A stretch of 64,000 bases of DNA from Norana najaformis (lineage: Eukaryota; Annelida; Clitellata; Crassiclitellata; Hormogastridae), in the NCBI GenBank assembly GCA_964023275.1, contig OZ029916.1, positions 19,748,064 through 19,812,063 on the forward strand, in the 5' to 3' direction. The notes under the pieces are model-generated. The model ran no database searches, was not told where the DNA came from, and worked only from the letters and a program-made list of their open reading frames with translations. Made by a program: the position numbers and the translations under genes. Shown piece after piece: positions 55,018 to 64,000 of the stretch. How positions within the stretch are numbered: the first letter of the stretch is position 1; each line of letters opens with the position of its first letter.

Positions 55018-57844
55018 TTCGCATTCTTCTTCTTCGCATTCATTGCTGTCACGTTCCTCGCCTCACGTGTCGTCGTCGTCAGCACGTGCGTCCGTTGGTG
55101 CCCTCTGGTGATCACGGATGGTAGCTGGAGGTCCGCGTCGGCGGGAAATTTGGACACTCACCTGATGTGAAGGAGTGCCAGACAGCGTACTGGTGAAATG
55201 CAAGACTCGAGCGAGGGAGTGTCAAACTAGTTTAAAGGGGAGGGGAAGTGACTCTTAGACCGATACAGACTGGAATCAGACCGAAGAAGAGACCGAGAGA
55301 AAGATTGATCCGAATTGTCAGGCGATGTTTGACGTGCTGAACTGCTGTTAAACTTTATTTTCGGTCGAAGTAACGTCTCAGCTAAATAATAATAAAAGGC
55401 TTCTATTCGATGAGACTCGGCATCGTGACAATTGCATTCTTCTTCTTCCTCTTCTTTTGTGTAATGTTATGAGCATTTACTTCGTATCCAAATGAAAGAA
55501 CAAAAACATTATAAAAGTCATTCATTTCAACAACTTAGGCCTATATATTAGAAAAGTCCCATTTAAAATGAACTGAAAACCAAATGGGGAGATTTTAAGT
55601 GGGGTGGCATTGGTGTGTAGAAAGGGAGATTACATTTCGGCAGGGGAGACTTCGTTCCGACACAGACACTCTGGAGGGAGACATTACTAATGCAGAGCAG
55701 ACTCGCTTGGGAGAGACAACACCGGCGCAGTTGATAAGTAATTAAGAACTGCGTGTGCATCATGTCAACAACGCGAAAATGTATTTGCAAAAAACCACAT
55801 CCGGTTCTAGGCTTTCTCTGAAGGCTTAAATGAAGACAGTTTCTCATAACAAATTTAAACGGACTCAACATCGCAGGCGAGTCCATTCGACAAAGGAAGT
55901 CTTCTATTAAACAAAATTAATTTTTGATTTGCATATTGCTTTTGGGTTACTAATTGTCTTATTTCATTATTCAGTGCTTCGCAATATTCTTCTTGACGCT
56001 TCCTAGATTCCTATTTTTAAGCCGCATATTTGAAAACTTCCTCGATCTCTTATAATATAATCGATGAAAAAACTGTTTTAAATATAATTGCGTATATTTA
56101 TCACGAGATTGCGCTAAGATAGCAAGTTTAAGACAATATGTAAAATTGAATATAATATTACTTTTAACTAATGTAAATTAATATTAATGTAGATTAATGC
56201 TAATTTAAAAAATTGTAAATGAAATTGAAATTGAAACTGGAATTAATATATGATATTAATATTAAAATTAATTAATGTTAACGTTAACTAATGTCATTTT
56301 AATATTTATATATTTATATCAGTTGCAATTAATATAAACATTTTAAGTACAAAACATGGCCTTTCCCAGCAGTACCGCTCCTTGTCCTGGAAGGAGTGCT
56401 TTTGCAATAGCCCGAATCCATTCGCTGAGGGCTTCGGATAGCCCGGATTTCTTGAAACGGCGCTTAGTTCGCATGCCAGTCCTGCGCATAAATCTACACT
56501 CCTCGTCAGATCACGGAGTCAGATGGATAGCAAGAAGGGAGCCAACAGTATTGGCTGTCCGGAGCCTCATGCGGAAGGCTACCCGGTCCACTGACCTCCA
56601 TCCTCAAACTGTGACCTCTTTGATGACTGTGTCTGGCCGTGAGTAGAGGCAATACGTGGGAACAATTTTACGTAGCCAACTATAATGCAGTATTTGTGTT
56701 ACGTGCAGCTTCTATGGGTCCTGCTTTAACGAAGCTTATTAAGTGTCAGATCGTCGACAAACAGGGAGAGAAATTGATGTATCGAATCTCGGGTCAGGCT
56801 GACAAATCGAATCGTGTCGAAGGGTGAGCTCTATTCGACAGGTCTGCCACTCATGTACGAACTAATTACAACCGATTCCGTTGCTAAATCTCGGGCGGAT
56901 GATCCCTGGGAATAACAACAGGACGAAGACAGATGGGCAAAATATTCAAACACTCATACGAGCGGGGGAGCGGGAAAACGTGCGCAGCCGACAAGATACA
57001 GACAGACAGACGGATGTAGAAATGAGAGGGGCAGACAACTGTATAGAAAACAAAGTATTTGATGTTGACGAGGGTAGCGGACCCTACGGAAACGGAAACC
57101 TTAACTGGCGTGGCACCCCCGGCATATAATCAAGAGGGGCGGGGGGAACCGCCCGCCCACCTATAGCTAAATACGCCAGTTCAGTTTTCTTAGCCTCGTT
57201 ATATGAGGGCAGTGGCCAGTCCTCTCCCTCGCCGTATGATCTTCCCACCGACAGTGTACGGTCAGTGTACTCATTTCATAATTAAGTTTGATGCGAGGCA
57301 TAAGTCGAGCAGAAACCTCGAAATATATTTCCGCTCTCTCGTTTAACAGTTTCACAGGCTAACCATAAGATCATCGCACGAGAAGCAATAATTTAAGAAC
57401 AATAATTTAAGAACAATAGTTCTTTGGAGCAATTCGCTCATTTTTTCCAGATTTCATCTGCATCATTTCTTCGGAATTAGGCAACGGCAATCAACGACCA
57501 GCGTTTCAGAGTTCATTCTGCACAGGGTTTCTTCGTTCTCTTGGGTCATTCAGAGTTCAAGGACCCGCAAGACGAATAGCCTCAAAGATCCGTCGGTTAT
57601 TAATTATTTCGCTTTTCGAGATTGGATTTGAAGATGACGCCGACCGCAGAGCAACAGTTACTGTTAACGAGAGTCGCGTCGTTTATAATGCATAACCCGA
57701 TGGCATGCATGTCTCACTTTTTCAAGAAATCCCACCCTGATCAGTCTTCCAATTTCTCTCAGCTTAAGCACAACCCACCCTAGTCTCCTCTCCCTTCCTT
57801 TCTCTGGTCTTCTGACAAATGGACTTGGTTGTTGACATGGCATC
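55018..57844. other. No gene recognised
   Basis: 56040-56340 is extremely AT-rich (TTAATATTAA words). The 96-codon frame at 56356-56646 and the 107-codon frame at 55563-55886 (minus) have no recognised domain. Coding status is unknown. Confidence 0.45.
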
Positions 57845-57945
57845 TCTGGACAACCTTACGGACTTGACGCAGCGCTCGTGAATAAGCTGGTGCCCTGCTG
57901 TTAGCTTTTAAATAGCACTTTAGAAATTTCGATTTTACGTCTCTC
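57845..57945 (+). mobile_element. SINE-like 3' region, diverged
   Basis: GACGCAGCGCTCGTGAATAA, GCTGGTGCCCTGC and GCACTTTAGAAATTTCG follow the block order of the 6.8-kb family, without a long tail. Confidence 0.45.
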
Positions 57946-59158
57946 CGTCTCGTAGTCCGTCCGTCCATCCGTTCGTCCATCCAAGCGTCCATCCATCTGA
58001 CAAGTCCATCTGTTCATCCGTCAACAGCCAAACAAAGACAGCAGACATTATAAGACACGACCAAGTTGTAAACCAACACAAGAGCCGTTGTTCGATGGTC
58101 TATTCAGTGCTTGTCTTTGAACACTCGATCCGTTGATTTGCTCCATTTGACCGTCCAAAGTGGAGCTGCGAGTCGCAAAAGACGCGTTACTTTCGATCAC
58201 TATCATCCCTTTAAACTAATCACAGCAAACTGCAGCATCTCACTTTACATGGCACTCTTGTTAATACCGCAGACGCTTTTAATAACACTGATTTATAATC
58301 TTGACGCTTTAATGCCACAATCAGAGGGAAGATCGAAGGTCATATTGGCAAGTAAGTAAATAAATAAGTAAGTAAGTTAGTTAGTAATTTGAAATAGTAG
58401 GCCTAGTAAGGAAGTACGTAAGTAGGTATGCATGCGTATGTGCACCTGTGCCTTAATTCTTACACTTAAAGACCCCAAAATCTGTTCTATGACAGATTCT
58501 TGGCGATTCAAAAACATCGGGAAAACGGTGCCAAACATTACACAGATTAAGATGCTATTGACTTGTTTTAATTCTATCTTTTAACTTGTAAGTTACACGA
58601 CTGAACAACAAATTAGTAATTTGAAATAGTAGGCCCAGTAACGATAAGCAAATCGCCATAATGGCGTCTCCTGCTAAAGCCTTCGTTTTCGTAACTCAAG
58701 TTGAATTCTTTCACTCATATAGGCTAAACATCTCTAGAACGCATAGATCATTGCAAGGAGGTGGTATTAATTTGGGATTTAGAAGAGAATTTTGACGCTT
58801 AACTGAATGAAAGCCTCGAGTAGTTCGGGGGTAGAGAAGTCTTAGAATTAATCAGGAAAGATTGGACGCAATTTCTTTTTACTGGTGCCATAGAAATCCC
58901 GAAACCGCGAGCGTGACAACTGAGACCGCTGCAACGACTTCCGGCTGGCTGTTAGCCGCTCGTAAGACATGGCGGGAATTCCATCCAATAACTTCTGTAG
59001 CGCAAAGCTCCCAGCTGGCGGGCTGGCGAAGGTGATTTTCCTGAACACTGTTTGCTTACTGGTGAATTTTTGGCTGTAAGTGAATCTCAGCACATTCAGG
59101 CTAGCGTAGACAGCGGTTTTATACATGAGTTACTTGAAAGCGCAATATACTGTGTCTA
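57946..59158. other. No gene; short (AAGT)n at 58350-58380
   Basis: Unique-looking sequence apart from AAGTAAGT units. Confidence 0.5.
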
Positions 59159-59263
59159 TATAATTAGCTAACTAACTAATTAACTAACTGACTGACTGAC
59201 TGACTGACTGACTGACTGACTGACGGACCGACCGACCGACCGACCGACCGACTGACAAGTAGC
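59159..59263 (+). repeat. Compound tetranucleotide repeat (TAAC, TGAC, CGAC)
   Basis: (CTAA)n passes into about ten CTGA units and then about seven CCGA units, suggesting successive unit mutation and spread. Confidence 0.93.
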
Positions 59264-59939
59264 TAAAATCATTGAAACTCTACGTGTCTAAATAGGAAAG
59301 AATATCAGGTCGGCACAGAACATACATTGACAGAAAAACGTTCGATTACAAGAAATGTAAATAATGTAAAATCAGCGAGTTGATTGGTTGACTTTTTAGT
59401 TTGTGCAAGATGGCCATGGTGCAAATTCTTGTTTAATATGAAAACTAGTGACTCACTCCTAGGACCAAATAGTTGATATAACAAATTCTATGTGAGTTTT
59501 GTCACTGCAGAAAAATTCTGAACCCAGTGGGGGGACCCTCGGTCATCGGAAGTCCCTTGCATTGCACATTTTGCATATTAGTTAAGCCGGCACTGCTGCC
59601 ATATGAATGCAGTCGGTTCAATGTTTCAGAGAGGGTAGTAAACCATATTTCCTATGTCTAAGCACACACGTCGTCGTTGACACAGAGTTGCGCTATAGTG
59701 GCAGCCTGTGAGTTGAATTTCATACATCTTAGGCCTACACCTATCGCCTATAAACTGTTACCCCTCTTGGCTTAGCTTATGAAATAGCTAGAACGAATTC
59801 ATAAACTAAATTCAGGTCGTTTTCACTATTACTCAGATTACTTCAAAAAGACCTCAAATGCGTATACAATAGGCTATATAATATAACAATAATAACAACA
59901 ATGCAATATAACACATTTTAACAGCAAATATTAAACGTC
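59264..59939. other. No gene recognised
   Basis: No recognised features. Confidence 0.5.
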
Positions 59940-60042
59940 TATGATGGCGCCCATCAGACCAGACTCGAGCATGGTAGAATGTGGCGCTCCTCTGGAAATG
60001 ATCTTGCCCCCCCCAACGCAAGCAATCCTGTAGCCGCCACTG
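59940..60042 (-). mobile_element. MITE fragment, CAGTGGCGG family
   Basis: On the minus strand it starts CAGTGGCGGCTACAGGATTG and continues with TTTCCAGAGGAGCGCCACAT, parallel to the 33.3-kb MITE. The other terminus is not found. Confidence 0.55.
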
Positions 60043-60292
60043 GCGCCAACATTCGTAGCCTACCCATGCCTGCATCTCGGGATAAGCTTAAGGGATTTTG
60101 CTCTTCTTCTCTTCAGTTCTTTATTGAATGAAACAACGAAGAAAGAAAGCTTTATATCGGCTTCATCAGATAATCGTCGTTCCATGGTCTTCGTCTCTGT
60201 CTTTGTCACATTAGGCCCTTTCTGTTTTGTAACCTCCATGGTATTCATGCTATCAGCGGAATAGGTGCCTAACATGCAACATAAAAAGGAAC

Positions 60293-60293
<1 letters not shown>

Positions 60294-60340
<47 letters not shown>

Positions 60341-61025
60341 CATCATTGTTATTGTCATTTTTTATTGTCATTGTTTTTTACTGTCATTGTTTTTATTGTC
60401 ATTGTTTTTTACTGTCATTGTTTTTTACTGTCATTGTTTTTTACTGTCATTGTTTTTTACTGTCATTGTTTTTTTCTGTCATTGTTTTTACTGTCATTGC
60501 TTTTACTGTCATTGTTTTTTACTGTCATTGTTTTTTACTGTCATTGTTTTTACTGTCATTGTTTTTACTGTCATTGTTTTTTACTGTCATTGTTTTTTAC
60601 TGTCATTGATTTTTACTGTCATTGTTTTTTACTGTCATTGTTTTTTACTGTCATTGTTTTTTACTGTCATTGTTTTTTACTGTCATTGTTTTTACTGTCA
60701 TTGTTTTTTACTGTCATTGTTTTTACTGTCATTGTTTTTTACTGTCATTGTTTTTTTACTGTCATTGTTTTTACTGTCATTGTTTTTTACTGTCATTGTT
60801 TTATGTCTGGTCATGTCTGGTCATGTCTGGTCATGTCTGGTCATGTCTGGTCATCGTCATCGTAATGGTCATGGTCATCGTCATCGTCATCGTCATGGCG
60901 GTCATCGTCATGGCGGTCATCGTCATGGCGGTCATCGTCATCGTCATGGCGGTCATCGTCATGGCGGTCATCGTCATGGCGGTCATCGTCATGGCGGTCA
61001 TCGTCATGGCGGTCATCGTCATCGT
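60294..61025 (+). repeat. Composite of four adjacent tandem arrays
   Basis: (TTA)n at 60294-60340. About 25 units of a 16-18-bp repeat (TTTTTTACTGTCATTG) at 60350-60803. Five 10-bp TGTCTGGTCA units at 60804-60852. (GTCATC/GTCATGGCG)n at 60850-61025. All but the first contain GTCAT. Long open frames on both strands are repeat artefacts. Confidence 0.93.
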
Positions 61026-61376
61026 AATTATTTATAATAATAATTACATCAACGTCATCAATATTATAATAATTATATCAACAAATAATAATAATGATAA
61101 TAGTAATTATTGTGTTTAACCTGATGTAGAAATGATCCCTCAGGAACTAAAAAATTAAGTTAGGAGCATAAAATGATTGATTTCTGCTTATTATTATATT
61201 GTTGTTGTTGTTCTTATTATTATTACTACTACTACTACCACTACTACCACTACTACCACCACTGCTACTACTATTACTATTATTATTACATCAACGTCGT
61301 CAATATTATAATAATTACATCAATAATAATGATGATAAATTATTATTATTAATTATTATTATCATCATTATTATAA
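61026..61376. repeat. (TTA/TAA)n and (ACT)n low-complexity sequence
   Basis: Interrupted triplet repeats. Confidence 0.85.
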
Positions 61377-61909
61377 TTACGACTATAGTAGGCCTACAAG
61401 TTGGTGCTGTGTTTCTCGCCTACACCCCATATAGGTTAAATGTTTTAAATACAGAAACATAGATAATGACTTCGAATCGTATTGGATGTTTGATTATATA
61501 TATACATATATATATTGTTGCATGCTGGAAAGAGATCAGGCTCGTAGAGGTATAGGCCGAACCAGCATACATCGTTCGTTGGTTTAAAACTCTGTATTCT
61601 CGAATCCAAAACGGCAACAACAGCTTCAACTCAGCGAACTTCCTCCAACACGGCAATATCTGACCCATAACCTTTTCTCACGGCAATATCTCCCAAGAAC
61701 TTTCCACTCACTCTTTTATACATTCTTCTCTCACAACAAGACGACCACTCCTTTAAACACTCCCTCAAACACTCCTTTCAACACAAGTGCATGCGCTCGT
61801 GTTCCTAACCGAATGTTGCATGGGCACGTGTCACCTTCTGACCAAACCCAACCTCCCTTCCACACTTGCCCTTGCAACAATATATATATATATTCTCACC
61901 ATCATATAT
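61377..61909. other. No gene recognised
   Basis: CA-rich in 61740-61880. No coding features. Confidence 0.5.
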
Positions 61910-61913
61910 ACAA

Positions 61914-64000
61914 ATATGATGGTGACAAAACCGATTGAAACCGCGACTCGGGACCTGCAAAAACTTCGAAAAATATGATGGTGATAAAATCGGGCCTAAC
62001 CGCGACTCGAGACCTGCAAAAACTTCGAAAAAATATGATGGTGATAAAATCGGGCCTAACCGCGACTCGGGACCTGCAAAAACTTCGAAAAATATGATGG
62101 TGATAAAATCGGGCCTAACCGCGACTCGGGACCTGCAAAAACTTCGAAAAATATGATGGTGATAAAATCGGGTGAAACCGCGACTCGGGACCTGCAAAAA
62201 CTTCGAAAAATATGATGGTGATAAAATCGAGCCTAACCGCGACTCGGGACCTGCAAAAACTTCGAAAAATATGATGGTGATAAAATCGGGCCTAACCGCG
62301 ACTCGGGGCTTGCAAAAACTTCGAGAAATATGATGGTGATAAAATCGGGCCTAACCGCGACTCGGGACCTGCAAAAACTTCGAAAAATATGATGGTGATA
62401 AAATCGGGCCTAACCGCGACTCGGGACCTGCAAAAACTTCGAAAAATATGATGGTGATAAAATCGGGTGAAACTGCGACTCGGGACCTGCAAAAACTTCG
62501 AAAAATATGATGGTGATAAAATCGGGCCTAACCGCGACTCGGGACCTGCAAAAACTTCGAAAAATATGATGGTGATAAAATCGAGCCTAACCGCGACTCG
62601 GGACGCGCAAAAATTTCGAAAAATATGATGGTGATAAAATCGGGTGAAACTGCGACTCGGGACCTGCAAAAACTTCGAAAAATATGATGGTGATAAAATC
62701 GGGTGAAACCGCGACGCGGGACCTGCAAAAACTTCGAAAAATATGATGGTGATAAATTCGGGCCTAACCGCGACTCGGGACCTGCAAAAACTTCGAAAAA
62801 TATGATGGTGATAAAATCGGGTGAAACCGCGACTCGGGACCTGCAAAAACTTCGAAAAATATGATGGTGATAAAATCGGGCCTAACCGCGACTCGGGACT
62901 TGCAAAAACTTCGAAAAATATGATGGTGATAAAATCGGGTGAAACCGCGACTCGGGACCTGCAAAAACTTCGAAAAATATGATGGTGATAAAATCGGGCC
63001 TAACCGCGACTCGGGACTTGCAAAAACTTCGAGAAATATGATGGTGATAAAATCGGGCCTAACCGCGACTCGGGACCTGCAAAAACTTCGAAAAATATGA
63101 TGGTGATAAAATCGGGTGAAACTGCGACTCGGGACCTGCAAAAACTTCGAAAAATATGATGGTGATAAAATCGGGTGAAACCGCGACTCGGGACCTGCAA
63201 GAACTTCGAAAAATATGATGGTGATAAAATCGGGTGAAACCGCGACTCGGGACCTGCAAAAACTTCGAAAAATATGATGGTGATAAAATCGGGTGAAACC
63301 GCGACTCGGAACCTGCAAAAACTTCGAAAAATATGATGGTGATAAAATCGGGTGAAACCGCGACTCGGAACCTGCAAAAACTTCGAAAAATATGATGGTG
63401 ATAAAATCGGGCCTAACCGCGACTCGGGACCTGCAAAAACTTCGAAAAATATGATGGTGATAAAATCGGGTGAAACTGCGACTCGGGACCTGCAAAAACT
63501 TCGAAAAATATGATGGTGATAAAATCGGGCCTAACCGCGACTCGGGACCTGCAAAAACTTCGAAAAATATGATGGTGATAAAATCGAGCCTAACCGCGAC
63601 TCGGGACGCGCAAAAATTTCGAAAAATATGATGGTGATAAAATCGGGTGAAACTGCGACTCGGGACCTGCAAAAACTTCGAAAAATATGATGGTGATAAA
63701 ATCGGGTGAAACCGCGACGCGGGACCTGCAAAAACTTCGAAAAATATGATGGTGATAAATTCGGGCCTAACCGCGACTCGGGACCTGCAAAAACTTCGAA
63801 AAATATGATGGTGATAAAATCGGGTGAAACCGCGACTCGGGACCTGCAAAAACTTCGAAAAATATGATGGTGATAAAATCGGGCCTAACCGCGACTCGGG
63901 ACCTGCAAAAACTTCGAAAAATATGATGGTGATAAAATCGGGCCTAACCGCGACTCGGGACTTGCAAAAACTTCGAAAAATATGATGGTGATAAAATCGG
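61914..64000. repeat. 59-bp satellite array (about 35 units, continues past the window)
   Basis: Near-identical 59-bp units carry GACCTGCAAAAACTTCGAAA and ATATGATGGTGATAAAATCG. Two main variants have GGGCCTAACCG or GGGTGAAACCG. The unit is stop-free in all three minus-strand frames, which gives long meaningless open frames (up to 361 codons) repeating every 177 bp. The first unit at 61917 is the most diverged. Confidence 0.98.

Noticed and set aside
60265..61119. Overlapping plus-strand frames of 114-216 codons with FLLSLFFTVIVF repeats
   Set aside because: Products of the 16-18-bp, 10-bp and GTCATC tandem repeats.
62292..63849. Minus-strand open frames up to 361 codons over the satellite
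   Set aside because: The 59-bp unit is stop-free in all three minus frames, so any array of it is open; no initiation or coding features.
61914..64000. CRISPR-like repeat array
   Set aside because: Direct 59-bp repeats with no unique spacers, in animal DNA.

Overview
The window is animal nuclear DNA, most likely from a marine or other aquatic invertebrate. It is AT-rich and intron/repeat-like, with long microsatellites, many broken LINE (non-LTR) fragments, tRNA-headed SINEs, small hAT-like MITEs and the recurrent taggccta-type words common in invertebrate genomes. There are no bacterial operons, rRNA genes or CRISPR arrays. I could not place the species, and I recognise no intact host gene. 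The only cellular-type coding piece is the end of a repetitive, function-unknown protein at bases 1-300.

Layout. 1-36 kb is a graveyard of transposon pieces: LINE relics at 2.4, 9.4-10.7, 11.5, 19.8-21.9 and 34.5 kb; a hAT-type MITE with a perfect 8-bp target duplication at 7.8 kb; an AACGTT-saturated tract at 5.6-6.4 kb; minisatellites at 12.1 and 12.9 kb; purine tracts, microsatellites and SINEs. 36.8-50.2 kb is one nearly full-length Ty3/Gypsy LTR retrotransposon on the minus strand, inserted into a LINE reverse-transcriptase relic. 50-60 kb returns to SINE and LINE debris. 60.3-61.0 kb is a composite of GTCAT-sharing tandem repeats. 61.9 kb to the window end is a 59-bp satellite with a higher-order repeat.

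The LTR element has every landmark: TGTGGCG/CGCCACA termini, a 4-bp TACG duplication, an 18-nt tRNA-Leu-type primer binding site 3 nt from the LTR, a polypurine tract, gag with a CCHC knuckle, and pol in the order protease-RT-RNase H-integrase with a GPY/F-type module. Its two long LTRs (2180 bp native) differ at only about three positions over 2.1 kb, so it is young. Gag and pol are in the same frame, separated by one UAG. The frame is also open upstream through the primer binding site into the LTR.

The most unusual finding concerns 28S rDNA. The LTR carries about 42 bp that closely resembles 28S rRNA across the R2 retrotransposon target (about 36 of 42 positions by eye, against remembered 28S sequence). 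In the right-hand LTR a 1.1-kb insertion sits exactly at the position matching the R2 cleavage point. The insertion has an apparently exact 28-nt 28S sequence at its 5' end and a diverged 28S-like tail of about 90 bp at its 3' end. A second, 369-bp copy of the same tail family sits at 31.4 kb with its own 8-bp target duplication. I interpret this as an R2-like or 28S-derived nonautonomous retroelement that recognised a 28S mimic inside an LTR retrotransposon. That interpretation is inference and needs database searches.
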